Assembly: GCF_008831285.2 (NCBI RefSeq)
Contig: NC_045151.1
Location: 10,034,571 to 10,098,570 of the forward strand
Origin: Nymphaea colorata
Taxonomy: Eukaryota > Streptophyta > Magnoliopsida > Nymphaeales > Nymphaeaceae
Length of the DNA stretch: 64,000 bases
Direction of reading: 5' to 3'
Shown here piece after piece: positions 9,831 to 23,245 of the stretch; positions within the stretch are counted from its first letter, which is position 1; every line of letters begins with the position of its first letter. The notes beneath the pieces were generated by a model. That model saw nothing but the letters and a program-made list of their open reading frames with translations. It was not told where the DNA came from and searched no databases. The position numbers and the translations under genes were made by a program.

Positions 9831-11529
9831 CCTGAGCAGCAGCCAGTTCCACTGTTTACGACAGCAATTTGGGGAAAACTCCCAAATCGGGTGAACGATC
9901 AACCCCTTCCTTATTTCCATGGTTGATTGCTATCCATTTCTTGCCGCGAATCGTTGGTATGTGTTGCTGGGTTGAACCGAGAGGAAGAGAACCCTCGGTT
10001 GTGTCTGCCGTGAGCTCTGTTCTCTGTAGCAGTCCCGTCCCCAGTCCTGTTAACGACTTAGCCATGGGGTGGTTAGTTGCCCCCCAAACTCTGGGCATCC
10101 CATCGTAATTACCTTGGCCAGCTTCCCGCCAAGTTTCCGCCTCATCCGCCACGGGAGTGAACCTCTGTGAATTTTTGAAGGTCGCTGCCCTGATCTGCCT
10201 GTTTTTCCCCTGATTCGGGTAACAGTCCAGCCACTTGCGGAAGCAACGACTGGACCTTAGGGTGGGCTTTTGCCCCCCATCTTTTGGGCGTCCCTAGATA
10301 ATTATCACAGACATCTGCACACCAAATTTCAGCTCAATCCGAGCTTCGAGCGAATTTTGGTGAATTTCACAAGAATGAGCTCCCCTGTCCTGCGCCTGAG
10401 ACAAATCTGAAGCCTGTCGCCTGTGACAGTCGGGGGGCTTCTCCAAGGGCTAGAATCCGATCGCTGGGGTCTTTCCAGCTCCACGTTGGCCCATCCTCGG
10501 ATAACTATCCGGCACAGCTGCTGTCCAAAATTCGGCCCAAAAGGACACCTCTATGAATTTTTGTGATTTTCGGAAGTGGCTAGATCCCTGTCCCCGCCCG
10601 TGAACCTGCATACGCCAGTCTCGACCGTGAGAAGCTGGAGCACTTGCTGCTTTGCAGCGCGCATGCGCCGGTGTTGAACGGCGCTTGCCTCACCCCACTG
10701 CCGTCTGCTCCCGGGGTTTATAATCGCACACGGTGACGCTTCTCTACTCCTTGGGACTGTTCTTGCTTGTTTGATTACGCATTGACTGCTTGGTTTTCTA
10801 TTGTGAGGGCTGCTCCATGAGCCGCTAGGTACCAGCTGTGAGGAGCTAGGAGCAAAGGCTGCTTGGCAGCACACGTGCACCAACGTTAATCGGTGCCAGT
10901 CTCACCCCGTACGTTCGCTCCTGGGGTCCCTATTGTCGTCTGGTGAAACTCCTCTACACTCGCCCCCTTTATTCCTATAAATTGCGTTCTTGGTAATTGC
11001 TCTGCTCCTTGTGTTTGAGGGTGTTTCCAAGGCGCGACAGGGAGCGTGGAAGAGGCTGGAACTCGCCTGACTTACCATCCATCGCTGGATACCGAGGGCC
11101 TCGGTCTTCTGCCCTTGGTCGTGCCGCTGGGCTAGCCCCAGCGAGGTTTGCCTCACTTTCCCCCTATAGAACGGGGTGGGTTTACTCGCTTTCAGCCTTA
11201 ACTGTGGACCAACCTATGGGATGGGGAATGGTTTGTCCGAATAGGCATGAATGAATGGTTTGTTGAGTGAGGCTGAGGGCATTCTTGTACGCAACGGTTG
11301 TAAGGCCTTGAACCCATCTGTGTAGTAGGTTCAGACCTAGAGTAGGCGGGAAAGCCCTCCTTGTACTCATACCCTTGGGCATTCACTGGGTTTGTCCCCA
11401 GTGGGGTAAAAACTGAATTGTAATCTTGGTATCTCCGACACCGAAAGCATTCCAGAAGAGATCTTGAGAGGTCAGGACGGCAGCGCAGTCTTGGTTTTCT
11501 GGGCAGCTACAGCAGCTTGCGTCCTACCA

Positions 11530-12310
11530 GGTTCATTGGCCTCCTATGAGTATCTTGAGGAGCACCTTTCGTGAATGTTCTTCTTCTTTTTTTTTCCCCA
11601 TTTTTGTTGTGTTGCTGTTTCATTCTATTTTTTCACATTTTTATATTCTTTTATCAACCTCAAGATTTTCTTTCAGCAGATGGTCCATGTTAAGATCTTT
11701 ACGGGTATCATTATATTGTAGTATAATAAGAGGTGGATATTTGTACACTAGCTCAAAAGATATCATACTAATGGCAAAATGGGAGCTAGCATTGTACAAC
11801 CACTCACCCCAAGATAGAAATTTTGACTAAATCTTAGGCTTCTAAGTAGCAAAACACCTAAAGAAGGTCTTAATCGTCTTGTTGACTACCTTGATTGACC
11901 ATGGGGATGATCCAAACCCATTTTATAACCAGTTTTTGAGGTGCTCTTTAAAAAATTTTCAATACATGACTAAAAATCCTTTTGTCTTTATTGAGTACAA
12001 AGAGAAAAGTTTTTTTTGCAGTATTGGATAAAAGATGAATGAAAAGCAATTTTTTTTTTCAAATGGGTTTTCGTACAAAAAATTTTATGCCTTGAAACCC
12101 GCACAAGTAATAACAATACAAAAGAACATTAAAATACTTATTAATGTTAAAATAATAATAAAAATGCAAAAAGAACAACACACGTTTAGTCTTGTATCAC
12201 ATATCTTTGAGGGGAAAGGGTGTTGCGAAAAACTTGTTTCTTTCGTGCTTGCATTCCTACATGCCTTGAATGGTGGGTTTTATAAAAAAAAAAAAAAAAT
12301 ATTAATCATT
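11530..12310. other. AT-rich spacer, no gene seen
   Basis: This is host sequence right of the retrotransposon array. It has poly-T and poly-A runs and AT-rich DNA. The short open frames show no recognisable protein. Confidence 0.6.
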
Positions 12311-12568
12311 GTCAGGCTAGGCCGGGTACCATGCTGAGGATGTCAGCCCGGTACCCGATAATCCTTTGGCTCGGCTTGATTGCTATCGGACAGGATAATG
12401 GGCCTAGTTTTAGTTTAGTCGGACCTGAACTTGATTGATGAAAATCGGGTCCATTACTCGGCCCGATAGCAATTGGGCTGGGCCGGGGCGGGCCCAAGGA
12501 TTATCGGGTACCAGGCTAACACCCTTGGCTTGGTACCTGAACCCGGCCTAGCCCGATGCGCAGCCCTA
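12311..12568. mobile_element. GC-rich hAT-type MITE, left end truncated
   Basis: The ends are inverted: GGCTAGGCCGGGT at the left and ACCCGGCCTAGCC at the right. There are also inner inverted blocks such as CGGTACCCGATAATCCTT with AAGGATTATCGGGTACC. The right end continues to TGCGCAGCCCTA, which reversed resembles the TAAGGGTGGGCAT terminus of the MITE at 50922-51215. The matching last 15 bp or so are missing at the left, so the element looks truncated. Confidence 0.6.
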
Positions 12569-15500
12569 TTTTTAGGTATAGGTAATGAGTTTAGGTGACC
12601 TGAAGACATAAAAATATTGGCAACTTTGAAGTTGTGAAATTAAGCTTATTTAAATGACTACACCAACCTCATTGTCTTTAATTTTGCCCTTAACGCGCGT
12701 AGAATTGGGTGTACTAACCCTAACTAAAGTGTGGACGGAGACTTCTATGATGTTTTCTTCAGTTTCAGGTATAGAAACTTACCCTATTTCCACTTCAACA
12801 TTTCATCCTTGAATGGAGGTCCATCTTCTTCCTTATCACTATCTTGGATGAGGAACACTATACAGGAGTGTTTGACAACATGCCCAAAAATGAGTTTCGC
12901 AAAACAATGTTTTGTCTCTAAAACCTGATTTGCGGGGCGTTTGATTACAGTCAAAACTGGGTTTATTTGAAACCCAATTTCATGAAAACTTGGATGAAAA
13001 TCAGGTCTTGCATAACCTAGAGGGTTTTTTTTTTTTCATGCTGAAACGATGTTTTGGGTATTTGGGGCAACCAAACTTCATTGAGGCAAGGTGATGAATG
13101 TTTTTAGCTGGAATAATGATGAGAATGGCTAAGAAAAACAAATAGCGTCATATCCCCTCTTTCATCATTGGATGAAGATTAGATCCAACACATCTTTCTC
13201 TTTTCCTCAGTGGCTAAGGAAGACAAACTCACTCAGAGGAACATCAACTTGGTGAATCAAGGAGCACCAATGGTGGGCAATATTGTCAGCAGCATAGAAA
13301 ATGAAGCTCCAATGGTGGGCAGTGAAATCGATGGAGCATTGTCCATCTCCAGCAGTGGTGGGTGGCATGGACCATCTTTGATGCTATTGTCTGCATGGAA
13401 TATGCCTCAATCAATTCATCGATGTTGGGCCTCTGCATCTACAAACATGATTTTAAGTTTTGTGGGTTTCTCAAAGCCGTTTCAACTTTCCTACTCTCTT
13501 CCCTATGCTCAACGTAAAACACATTGCCATAAAGACCTATGATCAATTGAATATCATGGCATGATTGTTTTGCTTATACATTCTGCTAGTTTTCTTTTAA
13601 TCGTATCAGGTTATTATGTGCTGGTTTTATAGAGGGGATCTATTGCATAAAAGCAAGAAACTGATCGCATTTATCTTTGTGGTTTGTTATAAAAACTTGA
13701 CAATAAGCATTATATAGAAGCTCCTTTACAGATTATCAGGGATTTTGCCAAACATTATGCTGTTTGATGAAAAAAAAAATGTCTACCTGTTAGCAGTTTT
13801 GAGCAAAAGCGAAGTTCAGAACAAGAAAATAATAAACTTGAAAGAGTCTTTGAGATTATGAACAGTGAGCTTGTTACTAGAATTAAAGTCGTGTTTAGTG
13901 ATCAGTTTTATAATTCTGTTGCTCTACACATTCATGCAAAACATGTGGAACAATGATGATTTTGTTATTGGAGCCTTATTTGCAGCAAAAAAGCTACTCT
14001 TCTCATCTCCATTCTTTCCATTGTGAGAAGTGAAAGAAGCATGTTATGTGTTGTTGATTTTGAGCACTATAGATTAGCTTATGGGATTGTCACTGGCTAG
14101 CTTGTTTTTCAGGATTAGGTAATGGTGGATTGTGCTTTTGGGATTTGAGCAGTGAAGGTAGATGGGTCCTAAACATGACATTTATGTCGATGCCTTTTTT
14201 GTAGAGAGAAGAGTTAATTTATTTGGAGATGGGTTCAGATATCCTACTTTAGTTGAGTTTAACCATGCATCTTTTTGAGGGAAGCATAAAAAGATTTTGT
14301 TTTACTTTAAAATAGTAGTAATTCGGTTTCAACACATACAAAGCTTTATATTCTTCATTTTGTCTTTTATCCAAACAAAAAGCAGATTTTCAATATTGAA
14401 AACTTAGTTTTTGACATGCTATCCAAATAGTAAAACCAGGTTTTTAAAAACACAAAAAAAAACTGGTTTTTGTCAAAACCAAGTTTTCACAAAACCAGTT
14501 TTTTCAAGGGGTGCATCCAAATACAGCCTAAGTGTTTTACATTTATAGCTAGGGTGCTGAATTTCATCACAGTTGTAACAAAGTACTTTTCTCCACCTCT
14601 CCTCACATTGTTGACGACAGATCAATTCAATCATGGGCGTCAAGGTTCTGGACAGTCAAAATGTTTCTTTCATTTCTTTACCATCTATTTGCGTGGTGTA
14701 AATGATAGTCTAGAAGGGATGGTACCATGTCTGTAAGAGGTCATTTGAATTGCTATTGTAGTTGACAGAAGTATTCTGCTTTGTTGAATCAAACACAAAC
14801 ATTAGATAGAGAATACTCAAAATGGATGAATCATGAAACGCTTGTATAAATAATATAAAAACAAAAAATATTCTCAGTGTTCCATGGCTTACCACAGTAC
14901 AACTCACCACAAAACACCTCACTCCTTTGGGTTATTGCTTATTTCAACTAAACAACTACCTCACTTCTTTGTGCTCTTCTCTCTCTTTCTGCATTTCCCT
15001 CTGTCTTCTCTTGTGCAAAACAACTCATCACAACATTCTTTACCTTGCCTTGTCTTGCCTTTGATCGAATGACAAACCTCTCCTTTTCTAGCATGAAGAT
15101 GATACTTTCCTTCTAGATCTGAATGTGGGACGTTCTCTTGTACTTGCCAATGTTCAAACAATGAACTCCAACATCAATATCTTGCATCACTAGATTTTGG
15201 GCATTTTTGATCGATCTATTAGTTTTTTGTTTCTGATTTAAGGCTTTCCATGGTGTCCATTGCTAATCTAGTTGCTTCTCAGGTGAAGCCCTTTACAATG
15301 CTAGATTTGATGAACCTGTTCATATTTAATCGGCTCAATCCAAATGTTTTATCTCATTCGTTACATCAATGCTTGTCTATTGTCATGTGGATGTATGTAG
15401 TTTTTTTTAGGTTATTATTTTTGTCTTGATAATTGTTGTGTGACTGTAGTTAGGGTCGTCCAAGTTAATTTTTGATAATGCATGAAATGCATTAATTTAC

Positions 15501-16784
15501 TATTATTTTCATGCAATTTTGATGTGATTTAATGTTTAAATCTTTTGCTTTGTGTTTGTGTAGGGCTCAAGAAGTCATGATTCAAATTTAATCAAAAACA
15601 CATATAAGATGAAGAAACTATGTCCAAAACAGTGAAAAATTAGCCCCTAAGGGCAATGTCATCATTTTTTATTCTAAAAGCCCGTATTTTTTTGTGAATT
15701 TAGGCCCTTGAATCCTATCTCTCATTTGTTTAAACATAGATTATGCATTTTGTTTTGATAAATTTAGATAGAAAATAGATGAATTAAGTAGAAAAGAAAT
15801 GAAAATAAGGTAATAGGCATTAATGAATGATTGTTTTGGGGGAAAAAAAAAAAAAAAACCTAGCCCCAAACCTTAGCTTGTGAGGAAAGGGGGGGCACGA
15901 CCAGCAGCTCCGTCCTCTCTTTCGGTGGTTTCTCTTGGTGAAGCTTGGAGGAGGAAGAAGCCACCAGTGCTCTTAGGCAAGGCCCTTGAAGGAGCTGCTC
16001 CATTTTCACTAACCCAACCTCTCTCCATGCCTTTATCTCTAGAACCTATAGAGCCACTTGGTGGATGAAGAAGTGAAGTCCATAGAGGCCGATTCTATGC
16101 GTCAGTAGTTTCCATTCGAGATTCAAGGAGATACAACCCCATTTGATGTAAGTTTTCATTGAAATCATGCATTGCATCCTAGGTTTAGGCATTTTTCATG
16201 CTCTTGCCTCATCTAGCTGTAGGATTTTTGATCTCTATAGGCATGAATCCCTTCTCTCATTAATCTTTCTTCTGAATCTGAGTGGAACTCGTGTAACTCA
16301 TGCTTGAATTTCATATTTTTCTAGTTTATGTTATGCATTTCACTTTAGATTAACCGATTAGAGGTGTGCTTTGTGTAGCTTCGTTTTTTCCCCGTTGTGT
16401 AACTGTTTGAAGTCTTATTTTTCAACACCTAGTTCTACGTTTTAACCATTTTCATGCAGATTTTGCTGTACTAGCTTTGAACCCTATGTTTCTACTTCAT
16501 TTTAGTTGAGTTTGTGTTACATTTCCTGCTAGACCTGAGTTTTAGTGTGAGACTTAGTTGCTTGAGCCTCTCCGGCAGATCTCTACCTGTCCGGTCATGA
16601 GCTGGCTGATCTTGGCAGTACCTTTTGGTGCTTCCTTTATTTTAATTTCTTGTAACTCCGCATTGATTTTTTACTTGTTAATGTTCATTAGTCCCCTCAC
16701 CCCCTTTTACAATGTTTTTGGCTAAATTTTAGCGAATTCTAACCAATTATATTATTAAAAAAAAAGTAAAAAAAAAAGGTGAGG
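12569..16784. other. Repeat-rich spacer, no gene seen
   Basis: I see no coding region with recognisable domains. At 12930-14535 the edges share a loose inverted pattern (GTTTGATTACAG with AAAACTGG repeats at the left; CCAGTTTTTTCAAGG then CATCCAAATACAG at the right), so a decayed transposon is possible but unproven. At 15480-16700 a GC-poor then CT-rich stretch looks like retrotransposon-derived DNA, without firm ends. Confidence 0.4.
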
Positions 16785-18792
16785 TGTAATTAGATTTAAA
16801 TTTTGACCAAGGACCCACATTTGTTTGATAATGTTGTAATTAGATTTAAATTTTCAAGAAATTAGAGTGGTCCAAATATGGGGGCAACATTCCAAGATTT
16901 TCTTTTTGAAAAATGTGAAAACCCCTTACTAACCCTGTGACGGACAACCATGATTGATCCTGTTCACGATAGAGCAGATCATGGTTTCTATTTGGAGATC
17001 TGATGCTTGATCTGGATTCTAATGTGAATTCTAAGTATGAAATTGGATTTGGGACTTAGATTTTGCTCTAGATCAAGAAAAATGTCTTGGATATCAGATG
17101 CAAAAGTCAAATTTGAAACAATGCAAAATAGAGATTTAGATTCCAGATTTGGAGTTCAAAATTAGGATCTGAGATCCAAGCCTAGGAACTCGACTCAGCT
17201 TGGGTTCAATGGGTTCCAGGTCAGTGCTAGGAGATTGACATGGACTTTCTCTGGATTTGGGTTAGGTTGGATGCAGGTCCAATCTAGGCTCAGGGTTGAC
17301 TGAGTTTAGTTTTATATCAAACTGAGTTGACTGATTTCACAATGAGTGAAACTTTGTGTAAGCCATATTGGGCTCAGCTTTGATGTATGAAACATTTAAG
17401 TTAGGTTTATGTATTTTCTAACTTAGAAAAATATGAAATGATGCATATTTGGCCAAAAGATAATTTTACCCCTGGCACAAAAACCATGTTCATTGAGTCA
17501 AGGTGGACATTAGACCATTTCGGTGCAAAAATTTGTGCTCATGTAAAATTTCATGGAAAATAACTTAATTTTTCCTTGAAAAATCAAAATTTTCAAAATT
17601 GACCAAGTTGTAATACAAAAATGTGCAAAATAGCAAATAATGATTCATCAAAAGTAGACATGTTGATACTCTCTTCAAGCAATGTTGAATCCCTCGGAGT
17701 TCTCATATTCGAAATTAGAATTTTAGGTTGATCAGAATTTAGCTCTGAAGCCAAAAGTGTTGATGTCTGGACTCAGACAAGGTTGAGTGGCCTAGGATCG
17801 TGATGAACTGCATGATCGAGATGTGATCTTTCTGAGTTGGAGTCAAAATACTTTGTTGAGATTACCTGATCATATATCGATGTGAAGAAACACCAATTCT
17901 AATTTTGGAGTGTGAGAATTTAAGAAGTTAGAGTTGACACTGGAAAATGAGCTAGATTTCAAATGAGTCAATCTAAATTGAGCTAAAGATAATTAGCTCC
18001 GACACTAAAGAACATGTTGCTAGCTTGGCACAGGTCGACCAGTTTCGGGTTGAGAGAATTTCAGTAGAGACACTCAAAATGACTGAGAGAGAATGACCTT
18101 GGTGTTAGGACAACTCTCTAGAGCTCAAATTAAGATGAGTGAATGGAAAATAACTTCGAAAATACTCTCCTATCTCTAAGAAAACCTTAATGTGAGCTCC
18201 AGGGGCATTGACAATGTGTTATTACTAAGAATTATGCATATCATCGAAGCTAGTGAGCTCTTTTCAGCTGAAATGGAAGGATTCTAACAAGAATTTAGCC
18301 CTAGACATAGGGGGTTTCACTGAAAATAGTTTGGTGATACTAAAAATGATTTGAAAGCGAAGCTAGTGAGTTTAGCATATGTTTTGGTGAAGAAATTGCT
18401 GAAAAAATGATAGAAATTAACCATTTTGAGCTAAATTCGACCAAACGTAAGCTGAAAATTTGATTGTGAAAACTCTTAATGACTTGAAAATATGAGAATT
18501 TTCATAATTGAATTGGTAAATCATAATTCTCATGAGTTCTAGAGCTTTTCATGAAATTGGACAACGCTTGGGCAAAATGAAGGGTATTAGTGGTAAAATG
18601 GTTTTTTTTCCTAGTTGGCGATAGGATGGGTGATTTGGGTCCAGCTGCCAGGCATTTGGGTTATTAAATTCGTGTAAGTGTGATCTCATGCCTTTGTGTT
18701 TGAAAGATGTTTGAGAAAATCATCACAAAAGTCTCCATTAAGAGAGGTAAAATGGTTATTTTTTTGAATAAAAAATTTTGGGTGTCTACATG
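16785..18792 (-). mobile_element. Possible solo LTR or LTR fragment
   Basis: Read on the minus strand, the block begins at 18792 with TGTAGACACCCAAAATTTTT, a start I know from many plant Ty3/gypsy LTRs. The sequence below it has no coding potential. The other end is not defined. A repeat of GTAATTAGATTTAAATTTT (16785 and about 16836) lies near the left edge. No matching target duplication was found. Confidence 0.3.
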
Positions 18793-19671
18793 TTGAAATC
18801 TAAAGTTTGCTAAACTATGGAGTTCAGCTATCGTTGATTTCAGACTCCATCGAACCTGAGATCCATGGAAAGTCTAAGGCTGCATTAAAAGGTGTGGTTT
18901 GTAAAATCATCAAACTGAATATCTCTGTAACATCAATCTAAATCCACATTATATGCTAGAAACCATGGATGTAAAGTTGGATGGGGGTCCAACCTTAAAT
19001 CCATGGTTGGTATCTGAGATCTTAGTGATCTTTGCACGATGGAATACTTTAATAGTTCTGGGTAGCATTATTACACATTTATTATTTTTAATTAGCTTGT
19101 TTTTAAGTTGGAACATAGTTACTAGCTAGCAAATTTTCTATTTTCACAAAATTAATGGGCATCAAGTGACGAGCAGTGTTGTCAAGGTTGGTTTGGCGGT
19201 TCTAGGAAGGCAAAGCCAAGTTTCATTCTTCCTAGTTTAGTTTTTAAGATGCAAAGCTATTGCGGGCCTGGGTGGCCTTATGTTACATCTTTGAACTCTC
19301 GTGTCATACATTAGAATAGCATTTATGAAAATTAAACTGCAGAGGCATTGAGGCTCTGGTTTCTCCATGATCATTCAAGAGGGTCCAATTATGTGAGGAG
19401 CATCAGGATTTCATTACTAAAATATTGGGGTGTCAAATTCTTATTGTCCTCCATCTCTAGGTATTTACATGTCTTCCTTCCAGATCATGCAACTATAAAA
19501 CCCTCTAACTAAGTGAGCAGAACCTACGTACTGAAAATAAGCAACTTTTGAAGAAAAAATTGACTATGGCAAATGTTACTCCAATGTGTTCAGCTTATGT
19601 CAAAAAGACTAGGAAGATGGTTATATGCACATGGTATGTCCTCCACTAGAATTTTTTTTTATGAAGAAAGC

Positions 19672-19860
19672 TGAATTAAAGTTTTTAAATTTTGACACGC
19701 ACTGAAATATCATTTTTCAAAATTTTTATATAGAACAAAAAAAATTTACATGTAAATTTTTTTTTAAAGAAAATCTTGAGGTGGGGCTAACGTCCATGCA
19801 TACCCCCTTGATTGTGCCAAGTTTCGCATGTCATGCATGCATTGGAGGCTATGCCACCTC
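19672..19860. repeat. Dispersed repeat family R1, copy 1
   Basis: The pattern is GAATTAAAGTTTTTAAATTTT, then CTGAAATATCATTTTTC, AAAATTTTTATATA, ACATGTAAA and finally GAGGTGGGGCT. Related copies lie at 21150-21300, 33303-33425, 37711-37880 and 62640-62795. All end in a C-rich part reading like CCTTGGCTTCGCCCC. I do not recognise the family. Confidence 0.6.
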
Positions 19861-19984
19861 TAAGGTTGAGTGCAATATCCGGTGCTTTGTTAATGGCCGC
19901 ACCTATGCTATTTTCCTTTTTTGAAAGAAATTAAAGGAATGAGTTGCAGGATTCTTTGCTGCGTATGACTGTAATTGTCAGGGA

Positions 19985-20011
<27 letters not shown>
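19985..20011. repeat. (GA)n microsatellite
   Basis: About 13 GA dinucleotides. They create a spurious frame with alternating Arg-Glu on one strand and Ser-Leu on the other. Confidence 0.95.
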
Positions 20012-20015
<4 letters not shown>

Positions 20016-21149
20016 CACGTACAGCCTCGGTCTCTCCAAACAGCACAGCTGCTAGGAGTGAGTGTGAAGATGGAACAAAAAAAAGCAATTAATGGATGTT
20101 GGCTCCACCTCATTTTAGCCACTTGAAACTTTGTACTCACTCGTCAAAGTTGTCTTGCTAGGACGTCAGTTTGGTTTTGCCTCCACACAACGCCCGAGAA
20201 CTAGGACGTCAGTTCCTCTCACCGATTCAGACGTTATCGGTTGCAGCTTCTAACACAATTTATCGTTTTACATTTTTGTTTTCCAAATATGAATTTCTTA
20301 AATCAATTTAAAAATTAAAATTCATGGATTCCTTCGTTCGTTGTCCATGCATGGCATTGAATAATAAGTTTAATCACATCTACAGGTTATAATTGGACGG
20401 AGCTTAAGATGGCCGATGGATTCCAACTCGTCTAAAGATTAACTTGTAACAGCCGAGATTGGTTTGCATCTAACTAAGACAACCAAGTATTAATATGACA
20501 TAAAAACATATATAGCTTTTGAATTTGTTTTTTAAACGTTTCATAGAAATTATATTATTCTCCAATTTTTCTTTTCATTGTTACTAGAACGTTTTTTTAT
20601 ACGTTCGTGAGACGTGGGATTTCAAAATATAACACGATCAACTATAAGTTTGTATGATAAACCCTTAACAGTTTTTGACACCAGATTCTTCCCAATTTAT
20701 TTATTTTTTAATATCAAATATATTAAAATAGTCCATATTTCTTAAAAGCTGATCTGCTTGCGTCATGTGGGAGGAGAAGGCCAAAATAATAGTTTGTTCC
20801 TTATCATACAGCTGGCTGGCGTTCATTTAAGAGTGGTTTTGATGGCTACATCGATTAAAGTTAGAAGATAGACAGCAGTAGCACTTGCGCTCGTTTGGCC
20901 ATGACCTTGCCAGTTAATATCCAGAGTCACCGTTAACTACTGATTTAAACTTAAGTTGTCACTATATAAATAAAAAAAAAAAGGATGTGGTTTCTTATTC
21001 GTATTAAGATTAGGGATAAGCTTGTTAATGCGCTGAAGGATTCTTCTCATCTTCAAAATACCAGACTTGTTTTTAGTGTTTTAAAGTGCTGACTCCGAAA
21101 CAGGGCAGAAATTTTACATAGGGCAGAAATTTTACATAAGGGGGAAAGG

Positions 21150-21300
21150 GGGTGGGGGCAAATTAAAGTTTTTATAATTTAACACGAACTGAAATATTAT
21201 TTTTATATAAAACAAGTAATTTTTTATAAAATTTACATGTAAACTTAAAAAATAAATTGAGGTGGACCAGGGCTCATGTGAGCCCTCCCTTGTTTCGCCT
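21150..21300. repeat. Dispersed repeat family R1, copy 2
   Basis: AAATTAAAGTTTTTATAATTT, GAACTGAAATATTATTTTT, TTTACATGTAAA and GAGGTGGACC are followed by a CCCTCCCTTGTTTCGCC-like end. It follows an 18-bp direct repeat of GGGCAGAAATTTTACATA. Confidence 0.55.
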
Positions 21301-21960
21301 CTGCTCTAACCATTAATCAGGCCTTTTGTTGTGCCAATTCTTTTGGGATTTGCAACTAATATCTCAAACAATTTCTTATTTTTTGTTTAAAAATATTTAA
21401 TAAATGTTTAAAAATATTGAAAATATTTAGTGCGCCACCAGCCATTCTGTTTATGCGTTAAAAAAATCAAAGGGTTCTTTGTCCTAGGGAAAACATAAGA
21501 ACACCAATTTATGATGAATTCACGTGAAGCAACCTTATAATGATTGTAGATAAAGTTTTTTTTTTCTTTTTTCCGGAAACAAGTGGCATTAGTTCAAGGA
21601 AAAAGTTCATTTTTGAGCCTTCTTTTTAATCGTTATAATATATACGTGCCCCAGAGGTTTGATTTTTCTTAGCACAAACCTCGCATTGTTTTTATACTCA
21701 ACCCGTTCTTCTCTGACAATATTGTCCTTTTAACTTAAAAAATAGATTTGCACCTTTACTAAAACAAAAAGACATATGTGTGTTATTCCCATTGACAGGA
21801 GCCAGTGGGCAATATAGAAGATAAGCATTATTTAAGACTTGTCAGACAAAGTGAGACTCATATATAAAGGAAAATGAGCAGCGTGATAATAAATGTTGAC
21901 AGGTAGAGCCAAGGAACGTTTCATCTCACTCATGAAAGAAAGGCTGAAGCTTCGCCTGCT

Positions 21961-23040
21961 TTGGAATTTGAGTGGGTTGTCCGTCGTGTAGGAGACCAAT
22001 GAAACACTGTTCAACCAACTATACTAAGCCCTTTGGAGCAAACATGTTTATGCCTACAAGGTAATCCTCCCAAGTGAGATTTTTTCTTTTTCTAAGAGGG
22101 CAGGTCTGCTGATTTTGATTGCTTCTGATCTCCATTAGAACCCAAGTTATTAAAGGAGGTCGTTTTTCAGTAACTTGTAGTTTCAGTTTATAGAGTCGCC
22201 TTGCTGCCTTCCCATGCGTGCAACATCTTTCCTCTCAATAGATTTTACAAGTCTTTCCCCATGCCTACAGCGTCATTTGGTGAAAATATGTATATAGTTA
22301 GTTAGCGTAATCATCTTCAGACAATTATTGATTTACACTCATTTAATATGTATTTACCTACATATAGTATGTAAAAATTAGCCAACGAAAGTTAAAATCC
22401 ATATACATCTGCAATTTCAAGTTATTTTACTTTATCTCATCATATTATTTAAGAATTAACGTAATAAAGATTCCACATGTTTGTAACTTCATAATGTCAG
22501 GAGAGCAGTGTATTTCTTCTTTTTTCCATTCTATCTGTGAAAATCTATTAAAAAAAAAGACGTATTCTTAAAATGAAAAATTACGTTTTGCTAAATAATT
22601 CGTATATATATAACTTGAGATTTCTTTAAGGACGGGCCATTTCCTAGTATTAGTGACAAAACAAAATGGTATAAAGACGAAAGTCCTGAAAACTTGCAAC
22701 ACATACATATATGGCATGACGGCAACGCCTCATCCACATTGGACAGATCAAATGGAACCTCATCCACATTAACTGACCGACTTAATGGAGATCACTAAAG
22801 AATATACCTTCAAATTGTCAGCCAAATGAATCATGGGCTAATTTCTAACAACTTCTGCTGTTAAAATGGATCCATTACTCGACTCATTCCTGATGTAACA
22901 CACAACTGTAAGCAGCAAGCAACCCAAATTTGTGCCTCTTCAAAAAATAATTAAATGTACTCATTCTATGATCACCAAATTCCAAGTCCTATTATCCACA
23001 TCATGATTTATTACCACATATCTTTTACAGATAGAACCAA
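21961..23040. other. AT-rich spacer downstream of the fucosyltransferase gene
   Basis: No coding region recognised. A short direct repeat of CCTCATCCACATT occurs near 22730-22770. Confidence 0.6.
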
Positions 23041-23055
23041 TCAAAATGAAAAAAC

Positions 23056-23061
23056 TTTATT
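23056..23061 (-). terminator. Candidate poly(A) signal of the fucosyltransferase gene
   Basis: AATAAA on the minus strand, about 185 bases after the stop codon at 23246. The distance is normal for a plant 3' UTR. It is the clearest such motif downstream. Confidence 0.5.
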
Positions 23062-23245
23062 GTGATCACTTACAACAAAGAATACTAAACAACTAAAATA
23101 TTGCATGGAGATCATGGCAGGTAGAACTAGGCTCAACAGAGCTGTCTTTGCTATTATGAAAAAGCCAGCTTCCTGGAGACCACTTGGATGCATGGTCTTC
23201 CTGAGATCTAGAAAAGAATCTTGCAGTAAGATGGACAGTAATATC

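Larger units (their letters stand above)
1..11529 (+). mobile_element. Tandem array of a non-autonomous Ty3/gypsy chromovirus-type LTR retrotransposon
   Basis: Three copies of the same LTR 3' segment begin at 1, 5486 and 10916 and end in CTACCA (or a close variant) at 584, 6102 and 11529. The first two are followed by a primer-binding-site-like motif and an internal region. The third runs into unrelated AT-rich DNA at 11530. The layout is therefore LTR-internal-LTR-internal-LTR with shared LTRs, cut by the left window edge. Units differ mainly by small indels, so the array is young. Base composition is clearly GC-richer than the rest of the window. The internal regions encode only a Gag-like/chromodomain frame, so mobility would need proteins supplied by another element. 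The 5' LTR edge and the left target-site duplication cannot be seen. Confidence 0.88.
8060..11529 (+). repeat. LTR-3, right end of the array
   Basis: This copy of LTR-2 has the same 180-bp repeats and the same 3' end. Homology stops at 11529 (CTACCA) and AT-rich host sequence follows. Its 5' edge is as uncertain as that of LTR-2 (between about 7970 and 8345). The five bases after the element (GGTTC) should be the right target-site duplication; the left partner is outside the window. Confidence 0.8.
19893..21960 (+). repeat. Diverged direct duplication of about 2 kb, copy 1
   Basis: Long colinear similarity to 29771-31990 starts near TTTTTTGAAAGAAATTA and includes AGGACGTCAGTTCCT, ACACAATTTATCGTTTT, ATAGTTTGTTCCTT, GTTCATTTAAGAG, TTTGATGGCTACAT, ACAAGTGGCATTAGTTC and CTCTGACAATATTGTCC. 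Patches are near-identical and others have decayed. Order and orientation are the same. No coding frame is conserved between the copies. A family R1 repeat (about 21150-21300) is present only in this copy. Confidence 0.8.

Noticed and set aside
13210-13542. 110-codon frame (KEDKLTQRNINLVNQG)
   Set aside because: It begins at GTG, not ATG, shows no domain and lies in repeat-rich spacer.
12930-14535. 1.6-kb transposon with inverted AAACTGG/CCAGTTT edges
   Set aside because: The edge match is loose and built from simple CCAGTTTT-type repeats, and no target duplication could be fixed.
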